From an uncultured Clostridia bacterium (GTDB lineage: Bacteria; Bacillota; Clostridia; Oscillospirales; Acutalibacteraceae), in NCBI GenBank assembly GCA_947623175.1, contig CANQGK010000004.1:1-64000 (forward strand): a DNA stretch of 64,000 bases, written 5' to 3'. The translations under genes were made by a program, and so were the position numbers. The notes under the pieces were generated by a model. It was not told the origin of the DNA, searched no databases, and saw only the letters and a list, made by a program, of their open reading frames with translations. Positions 32,737-41,916 of the stretch are shown piece after piece; positions within the stretch are counted from its first letter, which is position 1, and the number at the start of each line of letters is the position of its first letter.

Positions 32737-35532
32737 TCAATCCAATCCAAATTCTTTGTGCTTGCGTGCGAGTTCCTCGTCCAATTCTTCAACGTAATCG
32801 GTCAAAGTTTCCGAAGGATTTTCCAAATTGTTGTATACGCGGTTAAACGCGAAGTTGATTACACGCGTCAGATAATAACCGCCGGGCATCTGCGGAACGG
32901 CAGTAACGTTATCCATTTGAGCAAGCAGCGCGTTTCTTTCGCTGTTGGTCCACGCCATATTAAACAATGCGTCGGTATTGGCGGTATTGACCTTGGCACA
33001 GCTGCCCAATATACTTTCCATTCGCTGTGCGAAGGAAACCTGAATATCGTCCGACATGTACCATTTGATAAAATTCCAGGCAAGCTCTTTGTTTTTGCTC
33101 GATTTCATCATCATAATATAGGTGATTGTCGAGGATGAAATATTATTGATACTGCCGTCCGGCTGTTCGGTTCCGGGAATGGGAACCATATTCCAACAGC
33201 CTTTGATTTCGGGCGCAAAGGCAACCAGCTGATTGTATTCGGTATAATAAGCAATAGCGCAGGGCATTTCGCCGCTTCTGAAGCGGTTGGAAAAGTTATA
33301 TGTAACCGAGCAGTCGTAAAGGGTGAAATACTCGGTAAAATCGGTAAACTTCTCAAGCGCTTTATTGGAATTGATATTTGATTTTCGCAAATCGTCCGAA
33401 TAAAGCTTGCCGCCGTCTTGATACAAAAGTGTCGAATAGAAAACCAAATCGTGCGGAATACCGATCTCAAGCGCATTTCTCTGCAATGAGGGTATCATAT
33501 CGCAAAGCTCCTGCCAGGTCTTCGGTACCGTGTATCCGTATTCGTCGAAAATATCGGTCCTGTAAAAGAACATAAAGAAGGTGCTCGTCTGCGGAATACC
33601 GTATACCTTTCCGCCGTAGGTGGCAGGCTTGAACGCCGATTCGGGGAAGGATTTTGCAAATTCGTCAAAATCGGGAAATTCGCTAAAATCGACAACCGCG
33701 TTTCTGAGCGCGTAATCCATCGGAACCGACTCCAAATTATCGAGTACCACGTCGGGAGAAATTCCCGCAAGCACCGATTCGAGCAGGGTGCCGGTAACTA
33801 TCTGAAGCTGTACCGCGGCATTGTTGCTTTTGGCAAAATCCTTGTTTATAAGCTCGCGGATGATTTCGCCCTGATCGCGTCCGGTCTGTATCCAGACCTT
33901 TAAGGCGTTCGCGCTTTTTTCGCCGCCTACGGAATCATAATCGGTAATGTAGGAGGACAAAAAGCTTCTCAAGCCGAAAAGGAAATTCTTAAAAAATCCG
34001 ACGTCCGCTTTCGGAGTTTCGCCGCCCTGCGGTATTATATATATGCGGTCGATTTCCAGAGGCTGTTCCGCGGCGGTCAACAGCCATTCGCCCAAGGAAC
34101 CCAGGTTCGATTTAAAGCGCTTGAAATGCTTGGCTATTTTTCGCGGATCCTTGGTCATTTCCTTTATCTGGAAAATGATCTTATCTATGACGGATACGTA
34201 ACTGCCGTTTGCGCCGGCCTGCTTGTTTATATAATCGACGGAAGCCTGCATCCGCTCCCCTATCTGCTCTAAGAGCTCAAGCTCGCCGGGTATAAGCTCG
34301 TCAAAGTGATAATCGCGGTTAACGTCAAGATTGGTACCCGTAATAAGAACTATCTTACGCGCAATATCGTTAAGATCCTTTAAGGTTTCGGATATTGTGG
34401 AAACGATGTCGGCAACGTCGCCCTGAACCGCTTCGAGGCATATCTCGTGACTGCCCTCGGTAAGATAAAAAGCGAAGCTGTCGTCGCCGCCCAATTTATC
34501 GCATTTCCAATCATTGTCGTAATAAAAGCGCAGATTTGCCGCCTCCGCAAAGGGAAGCGTATTATCGATAGTGAGCTTTCGGCTTACGAATATACCGTCC
34601 TTAACGTTTTGAATGGAGCGAAGCGCAATTTCGTACATTCCGCTCTTTTGAACGTCAAATTTCCAAATTACGCGGTCGCCTACCGTTTTCCAGCTGTTGC
34701 CGCCCACGGTGTTGAGCTTTAAATTGCTGTCCGACTGCGGATAGGTTGCGGCGGAGGTTCTGTTGGACTGCGGCAGGAGTGTTACGGAATTTTTGTAATT
34801 GAATTTTTCGCCTTCGATTATAATAGTGTCGGCTTCGGGCGCGGTGTAACCCTTTGCTTTGCATTCCTCGAGATATTCCTTATAGGTTACGGGCTCCTTG
34901 TAGGAGGTAAAGGTGATCTCCCCTACTTTAAACGAACCGCGGACTCCCGAAAGGCGCAGAGTGTGAGCACCCGGCTTTAATACGAATATCAAAGGATGGG
35001 TTATGTAGCCGTCGGCGTCCGAAATTTCGGTGGTTTGCCAATCGGTCACCTGAGTGACCTCCGGCTTAATATCGTTGCCGGTGCCGTCGACCTCAAAATC
35101 GTCCGTGCTTTGCTCGTAAAGCCGCTTAAAGCTGAGTACCGACGCCTCGTCAAAAGGAATTTTTCCGTCTAAAGAAAGGCTGTAGTCGATATCGCCGCCG
35201 GCATTATCGGCAGCGGCATACTTAACCCTGATTATATATGCCGACTCTTTTTGCGTATTAAAGCGCCATTGCGCGTAACCGTTGTCGTTGACGGTAACGC
35301 CCTCCTTATCCGGGCTTGCGGGATATACGACGTCCTTGTTTGTAAGGGTAAATTCCGCACCGAACGAGAGGTCGGGATAGGCTTTGATATAATCGGTATA
35401 ACCGAATTCCTTATCGTTTGACGTTTTGCCGATTTCGTCCGCCGAAACCGAAGCTTCGGCGGAAAAAACCGGTAGCGCAAAACAGGAGGTCAATACCGTT
35501 AATATAACTAAAAGACCGATGAGCTTTTTCAT
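32737..35532 (-). CDS. Giant extracellular solute-binding lipoprotein with N-terminal carbohydrate-binding-like modules
   Basis: The protein has 931 residues, whereas sugar-binding proteins normally have 400-550. A lipobox is plausible (LTSC, Cys at residue 17). Residues about 50-215 and 250-375 look like two jelly-roll modules (YAQWRFNTQKESAYIIRVKY and VIWKFDVQKSGMYEIALRS). A helical stretch (about 380-510) leads to a family-1-type binding domain from about 560 to the end (TYGGKVYGIPQTSTFFMFFY, LAWNFIKWYMSDD). It is expected to hold a glycan chain outside the cell and feed pair-1 permeases. It overlaps nothing and follows the surface protein by 4 bases. Confidence 0.88.
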   Translation of the reverse strand: MKKLIGLLVILTVLTSCFALPVFSAEASVSADEIGKTSNDKEFGYTDYIKAYPDLSFGAEFTLTNKDVVYPASPDKEGVTVNDNGYAQWRFNTQKESAYIIRVKYAAADNAGGDIDYSLSLDGKIPFDEASVLSFKRLYEQSTDDFEVDGTGNDIKPEVTQVTDWQTTEISDADGYITHPLIFVLKPGAHTLRLSGVRGSFKVGEITFTSYKEPVTYKEYLEECKAKGYTAPEADTIIIEGEKFNYKNSVTLLPQSNRTSAATYPQSDSNLKLNTVGGNSWKTVGDRVIWKFDVQKSGMYEIALRSIQNVKDGIFVSRKLTIDNTLPFAEAANLRFYYDNDWKCDKLGGDDSFAFYLTEGSHEICLEAVQGDVADIVSTISETLKDLNDIARKIVLITGTNLDVNRDYHFDELIPGELELLEQIGERMQASVDYINKQAGANGSYVSVIDKIIFQIKEMTKDPRKIAKHFKRFKSNLGSLGEWLLTAAEQPLEIDRIYIIPQGGETPKADVGFFKNFLFGLRSFLSSYITDYDSVGGEKSANALKVWIQTGRDQGEIIRELINKDFAKSNNAAVQLQIVTGTLLESVLAGISPDVVLDNLESVPMDYALRNAVVDFSEFPDFDEFAKSFPESAFKPATYGGKVYGIPQTSTFFMFFYRTDIFDEYGYTVPKTWQELCDMIPSLQRNALEIGIPHDLVFYSTLLYQDGGKLYSDDLRKSNINSNKALEKFTDFTEYFTLYDCSVTYNFSNRFRSGEMPCAIAYYTEYNQLVAFAPEIKGCWNMVPIPGTEQPDGSINNISSSTITYIMMMKSSKNKELAWNFIKWYMSDDIQVSFAQRMESILGSCAKVNTANTDALFNMAWTNSERNALLAQMDNVTAVPQMPGGYYLTRVINFAFNRVYNNLENPSETLTDYVEELDEELARKHKEFGLD

Positions 35533-35536
35533 TATG

Positions 35537-38500
35537 TTAATTTAATCCTCCGCGTTTATTCTTTCGACGGGAAAGAACAACAAGAAGTATACTTCCGCCA
35601 ATCAAAATAACCGATACTATGCAGGTGACTATAAGCACAATCCAATGTTCCTTTGCAATTGTGTCGATCATAACCTTTTGCTTTTTGATTATGCGGTTAT
35701 TGATATATGTGGTGTTTTCCTCGGGAGTGAGAGTAATTATCTCCGCTTCCTCGTAATTGGTAATGTAGGTATCCTGCGTAGGCTGTTTTTGATTATTAAC
35801 CGATGAGTTGTTATTGCCGGTATTTCCACCGGATTGAGGCTCGTCGATAACGGGATTTCCCAAATCTATGTCAAAGGTTTTGGCGATACGTATATTGTCA
35901 AGACCAAAGAGGAAATAATCCTGATAAGGACCGTAAACGGCAAACGGGGTATTCAAAGTTACCTCTATCGCGAAGGACTGAATACTCGACCAATCCGCCG
36001 ACTGCTTGGAGTCTTCCTTTTTAAAGGAGCTTAAAGGAATATCAAAGCTGTTCCAGCCCAATTTAAAGGTCGAAGCCTTTATGTTGTAGATGAAGTTATC
36101 GCGGGAATTACGGGTATCGCTTGAGAGATAAACCTTGAAATCACAGGTTTTTACCAAATCAAGATCGTCGACAAACAAATCAAATCTTATGCTCTTTGAC
36201 GCGGAAAGATCGGCGGGAGCCGCAAAGAGGAATCGGTGAGAATTCATTGCCGCCGTTTCTCTGTTGGTAACCTGTAAAAATGCGGCGCCCTTACCCTCGG
36301 TCTTGTAATCGGTGCTGAAATAAGTGTTGGAGGACGACCAGATACCTACCTCGGAGGTATTGGCGGAATCACAGTCGCTGACGTAGCGCGCGTCTTTATC
36401 GGGCATAGCAGGCTTATCCTTATCGAACGCCAAAGCGGCGCGTTTTCCAAGGCACATATTGGCGATTATCATGCGCTTGCCCCTGAGATTACCGTCTATA
36501 AAGAAGCGGCAAATTGTCGAAGGATCAAAAGCTGTGGCAGTCTGTGAAGCAAAATTCGCTATGGGTATTCTTATATGAGTCCATTCGTTCGTATTTACGG
36601 AGAACGGCGCGGTGCCTCTTCCGTTTTCGGAAGCAAAGAAATCGTAATCGCGGTTGCAAAGCTTGAAGTTGGTATCGAGTACGGGAGTATACTTAGGATC
36701 GCTCTCGTCGCATACAAGATAGGCGTCAAACTCTAAATAATCCGCTTTTGTGGCGTCGTAGGCTTCGCCCTCGGGGCTGTACATTGTTCTGGAGGAGCCG
36801 TCCGGCATTTGTTGTTGATATCTGATATCCGGAAGATCGTCGAATGTAACGTCGTTATCGTAAAATTCGTTATATCTTATGGTTACGTCGCTCCATTTAA
36901 CCAAGAAGTTCGAATCTTTGCCCAAATCCACTACGTCCTTTGTCGGAGCGGCGGGCGCCGTAATTTTTGTAAAGCAGAAATTCTTAATTACATAACGCGA
37001 ATTTGCAATAACGTTATCGAGCAATATGGAGGCAACGTTCTTTTTATCGCCGCCACTCGAGAGCGCCGCGACGAGCATTCTTACATGCTGTACGCTGTTA
37101 TACGAGCAGGCTCTTCTGCCGAGAATTTTCCTGCCGGAAGTATCGACAAAGTAGAGATCCATACTTTCGGGCAATACCGTGGAATCCAATGGAGTATCTA
37201 TATAAATATCAAACTCAACATAGTCGTAATTCTCTAAATTACAGGTTTCGCCCAAAGGAGTAGTCGTATCGGCGGGCACATTATTTGATACGGCGGTATA
37301 GTAATCGATTTTAACGTCGTCAAAGGTTTTTACGGCGTTGTAAGGATAGCCGTCCTTTATATCTATATTCGTATCGGTAAGGTAGAAGTTTGCAAGGAAA
37401 TAGCGGGTATCCTTATATAATTCGGAAATATTTACAGCCGCTACCTTAGTAAAATCAAAACCGTCCTCGGCTTCAAAAGCTTTTACGAAAACCTTAACGT
37501 TTACCCATTCCTCGGGTTTTACGACTATATCGTAAGAGGCGGTTTTGCCGGCGGCGTCTTTAAGGTTTAATTTTAAATTCTGAACGTCGTCGGTTACCGA
37601 AGCGCAGTAAACGTCGACTACCACGTGCTCGTTTTTGGAAATATCGGCAAAGCTCTCAAATTCGTGATATTCCAATGCGGTGCCGTTATCGGTGCTGAAG
37701 TAATTCTCGAGAATACCCTCGGCGGGCTTGCTTGCCGCGTCGTCGGGAATTTTCGGAGCGTCAACCGACGCGGTCTTAAGGAGGAGGTTGCAAAGAACGT
37801 AGCGATAACCGTTTTCGGTGCCCATGATCCTTACGCCGGAAATTTTATCGGTTTTACAGTCCTTAACCTTCAAATAGGTTACGGGTATTTTAATATGGTT
37901 CCAACTGTCGGTTTTGATATGTAATTTATACGAAGCGGTATTGCTGCCGAATTTCGAATCGGAATTACAGTCAATATCGGTAAAAGCGACCGTCGGAGAA
38001 ACGTAGATCGATTCTTCGATGGTATTTAAAACGTAAATGTCAAATTCGATAAAGTCCTTGCTTAAAATATCTACGGTATCTATATCGTCAAAGGCAAAAA
38101 TCCGAGAATTGGCAGAGTTCTTGTCATTGTCCACAAGGTCTATTCTTTCCGCCAGATAGTCGATATTACCCGTCGGAATTTCTTCGGGTCTTTTTATACC
38201 GGTAAGGCAAAGATTTATGCATTGATATTGAATCCACGGTTCGGGATTGTTTATTCTGTAGCCGACAACGTTTTTCATATCGATGCCCTCGGCTTCAAAA
38301 TCGTCGGTGGCAATTTTAATATCGGTCCAACGGTTGCTTGCGATATTAAAAGAATGAGTGGCTATACTGCCGTCGGCGTCGAACAGAGCTATCTGAACCC
38401 TGCCGGAAAAATTAGCGGAGGGGATTATAAGCATATCAAATTCGAAATAATCGTAATCCGCGCTCGTAAAATCAACCGACTGTGAAAACTCGGTTTCGGA

Positions 38501-38692
38501 ATCCTCCGCCTTCGGAGTCATTCCCTGGAAATCAAGATTGGCGTTAAGCTCCAATACGGTTCTCGGCGGATATTCCGTAGGAACGTCCTCCTCGGGGTCT
38601 ACCGCCCCGGTAATAAAGCCTAAGGGTAATTGTGCACAAAGAATTATTGCCGTAAGTAAAATGATGAATAAACTCGTAAACTTCTTTTTCAT
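35537..38692 (-). CDS. Membrane-anchored surface protein with six tandem carbohydrate-binding-like repeats
   Basis: The protein has 1051 residues. A signal peptide (1-30) is followed by about six repeats of 100-120 residues, each with a core such as YDYFEFDMLI, KDFIEFDIYVL, YDYVEFDIYI or ADYLEFDAYL and a later 'W..I.IP' strand (NHIKIPVTYL, THIRIPIANF). Repeats begin near residues 65, 195, 335, 475, 635 and 815. An Asn/Gln-rich stalk, one transmembrane helix near 1015 and a basic tail end the chain. The repeats look like jelly-roll carbohydrate-binding modules. It is the first gene of the operon and presumably catches polysaccharide on the cell surface. I do not recognise a named family. Confidence 0.75.
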   Translation of the reverse strand: MKKKFTSLFIILLTAIILCAQLPLGFITGAVDPEEDVPTEYPPRTVLELNANLDFQGMTPKAEDSETEFSQSVDFTSADYDYFEFDMLIIPSANFSGRVQIALFDADGSIATHSFNIASNRWTDIKIATDDFEAEGIDMKNVVGYRINNPEPWIQYQCINLCLTGIKRPEEIPTGNIDYLAERIDLVDNDKNSANSRIFAFDDIDTVDILSKDFIEFDIYVLNTIEESIYVSPTVAFTDIDCNSDSKFGSNTASYKLHIKTDSWNHIKIPVTYLKVKDCKTDKISGVRIMGTENGYRYVLCNLLLKTASVDAPKIPDDAASKPAEGILENYFSTDNGTALEYHEFESFADISKNEHVVVDVYCASVTDDVQNLKLNLKDAAGKTASYDIVVKPEEWVNVKVFVKAFEAEDGFDFTKVAAVNISELYKDTRYFLANFYLTDTNIDIKDGYPYNAVKTFDDVKIDYYTAVSNNVPADTTTPLGETCNLENYDYVEFDIYIDTPLDSTVLPESMDLYFVDTSGRKILGRRACSYNSVQHVRMLVAALSSGGDKKNVASILLDNVIANSRYVIKNFCFTKITAPAAPTKDVVDLGKDSNFLVKWSDVTIRYNEFYDNDVTFDDLPDIRYQQQMPDGSSRTMYSPEGEAYDATKADYLEFDAYLVCDESDPKYTPVLDTNFKLCNRDYDFFASENGRGTAPFSVNTNEWTHIRIPIANFASQTATAFDPSTICRFFIDGNLRGKRMIIANMCLGKRAALAFDKDKPAMPDKDARYVSDCDSANTSEVGIWSSSNTYFSTDYKTEGKGAAFLQVTNRETAAMNSHRFLFAAPADLSASKSIRFDLFVDDLDLVKTCDFKVYLSSDTRNSRDNFIYNIKASTFKLGWNSFDIPLSSFKKEDSKQSADWSSIQSFAIEVTLNTPFAVYGPYQDYFLFGLDNIRIAKTFDIDLGNPVIDEPQSGGNTGNNNSSVNNQKQPTQDTYITNYEEAEIITLTPEENTTYINNRIIKKQKVMIDTIAKEHWIVLIVTCIVSVILIGGSILLVVLSRRKNKRGGLN

Positions 38693-38747
38693 GGAATTTA
38701 CCTCCGAAATAAATACATATTATAATAATGTACAATTCTCTAACTTT

Positions 38748-38776
38748 ATTTTATACATTATTAGATAAATTTGCAA
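38748..38776 (-). promoter_or_regulatory. Probable promoter of the glycan operon
   Basis: On the minus strand TTGCAA (38771-38776) and TAAAAT (38748-38753) are 17 bp apart, about 55 bases upstream of the first start codon. The whole divergent interval (38693-38912) is AT-rich and must also hold the AraC-type operator. Confidence 0.6.
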
Positions 38777-38842
38777 TACACAATATTTTGTTTTACATAT
38801 ACAGAATTGACTTTTTTGTATAAATATTCTATATTCTTTGTA

Positions 38843-38871
38843 TTGACTGTGCGGTTTTTTTATTATATAAT
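38843..38871 (+). promoter_or_regulatory. Promoter of the AraC-family regulator gene
   Basis: TTGACT (38843-38848) and TATAAT (38866-38871) are 17 bp apart, 41 bases before the regulator's ATG. The match to the sigma-A consensus is strong, so the regulator is probably made constitutively at a low or moderate level. Confidence 0.8.
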
Positions 38872-38912
38872 ACAAGTAAAGACAGAATATCACCCTAAAA
38901 GGAAGTAAACGT

Positions 38913-39764
38913 ATGGATTTCTCGATGGAAGAAATAGAGAACCATTTAAACAAAAGTTATTCGGTTGAGTGGGGCGATTTGGAATTTGCCGAAAATGAAT
39001 GCCTTATAAAACCGCATTGGCATGAAAAGTATGAATTTATTTTCGTAAATAAGGGCAGCGTGAAATTCATTATAGACAATCAGGAATATTTCGCCCCCGA
39101 AAACTCCATCATATCCGTATCGCCCAATATGCTTCATACGGGCTGGGCGGGCAGTACGGGATGCAACATTTTCAACGTGACCTTCAATCATAAATATCTT
39201 TTGGACGATTCGGTTTACGAGCAATCGCTTAAAAACAGCTTTATAAATCATACCATTGAGATCGAGCCGATAATAACCGATCCCACCGCCGTAAGCTATT
39301 TTAAAAATATATGGAACAATCGAAACAACGATATTATATCAAAGCCTATTTTGGAAAAAGGGCTTATATGCATTTTCTTTTCCTATCTTGTTGAAAATTT
39401 TTCTACCAACCATATTCTCAACAAATCCAAAAGCGCCAAATTCAACAGTATTCTCGAATACATAAACCAAAACTACACCAATCAGATAACCACCGAACAA
39501 ATCGCCGAGCATTTTTCATACAACAAATCGTATTTTTGCAGAAAATTTCAGGAAAACACGAAAATCACGCCTACCGAGTATATACTTCGCCTGCGGATAA
39601 ACCACTCGCAAAAGCTTATGACCACAAGCTCGCTTTCGCTTAACAGCATAGCCGCGCAAAGCGGATTTGCTACATATCCGTATTTTTCCGCAAAATTCAA
39701 ACAGCTTGTCGGTATCTCGCCCGTCGAATGGCGAAATAAATTTATAAACAATCAAAAGAGCTGA
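38913..39764 (+). CDS. AraC-family transcriptional regulator with cupin sensor domain
   Basis: The protein has 283 residues. An N-terminal cupin-like beta-barrel (residues about 20-110, with LIKPHWHEKYEFIFVNKGSV) should bind a sugar ligand. The C-terminal pair of helix-turn-helix motifs (about 180-280) has the AraC signature TTEQIAEHFSYNKSYFCRKF and the second helix region ending in SPVEWR. It is transcribed away from the 16 kb glycan operon and shares its intergenic region, which is the usual place for the local activator. The ribosome-binding site is AAAGGAAG. Confidence 0.92.
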   Translation: MDFSMEEIENHLNKSYSVEWGDLEFAENECLIKPHWHEKYEFIFVNKGSVKFIIDNQEYFAPENSIISVSPNMLHTGWAGSTGCNIFNVTFNHKYLLDDSVYEQSLKNSFINHTIEIEPIITDPTAVSYFKNIWNNRNNDIISKPILEKGLICIFFSYLVENFSTNHILNKSKSAKFNSILEYINQNYTNQITTEQIAEHFSYNKSYFCRKFQENTKITPTEYILRLRINHSQKLMTTSSLSLNSIAAQSGFATYPYFSAKFKQLVGISPVEWRNKFINNQKS

Positions 39765-39796
39765 AAAATCCGGGCTGCGTAAGCAGTCCGGATTTT
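39765..39796 (+). terminator. Terminator of the AraC-family gene
   Basis: A 14-bp stem (AAAATCCGGGCTGC with GCAGTCCGGATTTT, one G-T pair, loop GTAA) starts at the base after the stop codon and ends in TTTT. The symmetric A/T ends may also serve the converging minus-strand gene. Confidence 0.85.
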
Positions 39797-39849
39797 AGAC
39801 GTTAGACGTTAGACATTAGACATTAGACATTAGACATTAGACGTTAGAG
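39795..39849. repeat. Heptamer tandem repeat (TTAGACR)n
   Basis: Seven exact units of TTAGACG or TTAGACA run from 39795 to 39843, with a partial eighth. The repeat starts in the terminator's T run and reaches into the 3' end of the PRC-barrel gene (stop at 39844-39846). Confidence 0.9.
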
Positions 39850-40125
39850 TCTGAATCGACCTTTTTTGGGGTATGCGTTGTATATGCCGGGGTCGGTGCT
39901 TACAAGTACGGTTTCCTGTCCGATTACGGTAATGTCGCTCCAGGGAATAATTATATCCTCTTCCCTGCCCAAAATTCCGAAAAGCCGCAATCTTCCCGGA
40001 ATTACGACCGATTGCAGGCTGCCGCTTACCGTATCGAACTGAACGTCGTTTATATAGCCCAATACACATCCGTTTTTGACGCATACAACGTTTTTGTTTC
40101 TGAGCTCCGCTATTCTGCAACACAT
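39844..40125 (-). CDS. YlmC/YmxH family PRC-barrel protein
   Basis: This 93-residue protein has the PRC-barrel pattern RIAELRNKNVVCV, then LGYINDVQFD, and the conserved block LFGILGREEDIIIPWSDI. YlmC/YmxH proteins are typical of spore-forming Firmicutes; their function is unresolved although they are often called sporulation proteins. I use ATG 40125 with GGTGA 5 bases upstream; a GTG at 40134 falls on that site. The last bases merge with a heptamer repeat, so the C-terminal residues may vary. Confidence 0.85.
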   Translation of the reverse strand: MCCRIAELRNKNVVCVKNGCVLGYINDVQFDTVSGSLQSVVIPGRLRLFGILGREEDIIIPWSDITVIGQETVLVSTDPGIYNAYPKKGRFRL

Positions 40126-40167
40126 ATTTATCACCGATAAATATATATGCCGCGCGGGGGCTATTTA

Positions 40168-41061
40168 TTAATCCTCGAAAACCAAATCTCCGTCGTCATC
40201 GTCGCCGTCTTCATTTTCGCCGGCATTTTCGGCGTCTTCTTCGTCTTCGCCATCTTCGTTTTCGTCGTCCTCGCCGGGGATTTCAATTCCCAAATCCCTC
40301 CGTCTTTGAATATCCTCGTCCGGATGCTCGAGATAATATGGATCGATTATATATTTTCTTATTGCCGGGAAGGTAAAGAACTGTATGAGCAAAAACCTAA
40401 ACGCCGGAAAGGTGCAGATATAAAGCATAAATTCGATCGAAATAATAAGCATAAACGCCCTTATGGACATCGAAAAAGCGAGCACGAGTATACCGATATA
40501 AACGGCGTACACCAGCACCAGCGAAAAAAAGCAGCCGAGGTTTTTAAACAGATTGATAAATGTGAACCTGAAGCTGTTGAGGTAGATCTGTTTAAGGGTG
40601 AACTTAAAGGTGATCATCAGCGTCCAAATATAAAAATTCATCACGGTGAATATAAATAAAATCGACAGTGAAATACCCAAGCCCACGGTACCCATTACGC
40701 CGCCCGAGGTCCAGAAAAAATGAATGTCGAACAGCATAATCACATAAATCAGGGCGTTAATAATTCCCGCCGGCAAAGCCTGTTTCCAATTCTTTTTTAC
40801 GGTTTCGAAAAAATCGCTCAGACCGAAGGAATGCTTGTCGCGCGCAATGTTACGGGTGACGTTTGTAATACCGACCGCCGCAAGCCCGCTTGACAAAACG
40901 GGAAGCGATATTAACGAATAGACCAAATTGATTGTAATGAATTTCCAAAAATTACGAAAAAAGGTTTCAAAGAAAACTATAAAAGCCTTCTTTTTGGGAG
41001 CATTCTTATCGATGCCCGGGCCCTCTTTTTCATAATTGAACAAACCGAAAAATCCCGCCAT
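40168..41061 (-). CDS. YesL-like (DUF624) membrane protein with acidic tail
   Basis: The 297-residue protein has about five hydrophobic segments (first near residues 40-62) and the YesL-type sequence VYSLISLPVLSSGLAAVGIT. The last 45 residues are almost entirely Asp and Glu and probably cytoplasmic. YesL proteins are often found near sugar transport genes, but their role is unknown. GGTGATTTT precedes the ATG. It is followed closely upstream by another membrane-protein gene, suggesting an operon. Confidence 0.7.
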   Translation of the reverse strand: MAGFFGLFNYEKEGPGIDKNAPKKKAFIVFFETFFRNFWKFITINLVYSLISLPVLSSGLAAVGITNVTRNIARDKHSFGLSDFFETVKKNWKQALPAGIINALIYVIMLFDIHFFWTSGGVMGTVGLGISLSILFIFTVMNFYIWTLMITFKFTLKQIYLNSFRFTFINLFKNLGCFFSLVLVYAVYIGILVLAFSMSIRAFMLIISIEFMLYICTFPAFRFLLIQFFTFPAIRKYIIDPYYLEHPDEDIQRRRDLGIEIPGEDDENEDGEDEEDAENAGENEDGDDDDGDLVFED

Positions 41062-41076
41062 AAAATCACCTTAATA

Positions 41077-41811
41077 TTATTTTTTATCCTTTTTATCCTT
41101 TTTATAAACTATCAATTCGCTTACGTAAATACCCTTAAAGCCCAAAATATACGAAATATGGCATATTAACGGTATTATAAATTGCAAAATGAATAAAATT
41201 ATAAATCCTATAACCGAAAGCTCGTTTACATAGGTTGCCTTACCCACAACCAGGCTTATAAATCCGAATGACGGCGCGTTGAGCAGCTCGTATAACGACA
41301 ACGGCATTTTAGCCGACAAGCCGTTTTGGGTAATCAGGACGAACAAATACAAAATAAGGGAGGGTATTATCGTAAAAAGCCCGATTTTAAAGCCCTTAAG
41401 CGTGTCCTTGGTCGCGTGCTTAAAGCGTACCAGGTTGCTGTCTTTGAACCCTATGCTCCAAACGGTAGAATATATAAAAGAAGCGAGCAGCATTATACAA
41501 AACAGCTGTGTTACAAGCATTGTAACGGTATCGCCCTTTTTCGACAATTGCTTGAGGACGGATTCCTCTATAGTATAGCCCTCGGCTTCGTATTTTGCGC
41601 GTTCGGTATCCTCGCCGTCGGCATAGTAATATGTATAAAGATTTTCGCGCGTTTCACTGTTTTCCTTGGTACCTACCGCAATATATCCCACTTTTTTGGA
41701 AAAAAGTCCGTTTGCGATGACGGATATCGAAAGTACGACAATAATGCACATAAAGCCTATCATAATAAGCTTTGCGAACAGCTTTGCCGCGGTTTTTATA
41801 ATTTCTTTCAT
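41077..41811 (-). CDS. Polytopic membrane protein, unknown function
   Basis: The 244-residue protein has hydrophobic segments near residues 12-33, 97-118, 148-165, 180-193 and 200-225. A soluble extracellular loop rich in Tyr, Glu and Thr lies after the first segment, and the end is basic (YKKDKKDKK). I do not recognise the family. It lies 15 bases upstream of the YesL-like gene and has a GGGTGA ribosome-binding site. Confidence 0.7.
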   Translation of the reverse strand: MKEIIKTAAKLFAKLIMIGFMCIIVVLSISVIANGLFSKKVGYIAVGTKENSETRENLYTYYYADGEDTERAKYEAEGYTIEESVLKQLSKKGDTVTMLVTQLFCIMLLASFIYSTVWSIGFKDSNLVRFKHATKDTLKGFKIGLFTIIPSLILYLFVLITQNGLSAKMPLSLYELLNAPSFGFISLVVGKATYVNELSVIGFIILFILQFIIPLICHISYILGFKGIYVSELIVYKKDKKDKK

Positions 41812-41867
41812 TTTATCACCCGTTTAATAAATGTCCGAATATCCACTTTATTATATTCCAATATTTT

Positions 41868-41900
41868 AAAAAAAGCAAGAGATAAAAGCTTATCTCCCGC
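41868..41900 (-). terminator. Terminator after the small tail-anchored protein gene
   Basis: On the minus strand GAGATAA and TTATCTC form a 7-bp stem with a 4-base loop, followed by TTGCTTTTTTT. It lies about 17 bases after the stop of the gene at 41917. Confidence 0.75.
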
Positions 41901-41916
41901 ATTTTTAAAACTTTAT

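Noticed and set aside
39795-39849. CRISPR-like tandem repeats
   Set aside because: Units are 7 bases with no spacers, and there are no cas genes in the window.
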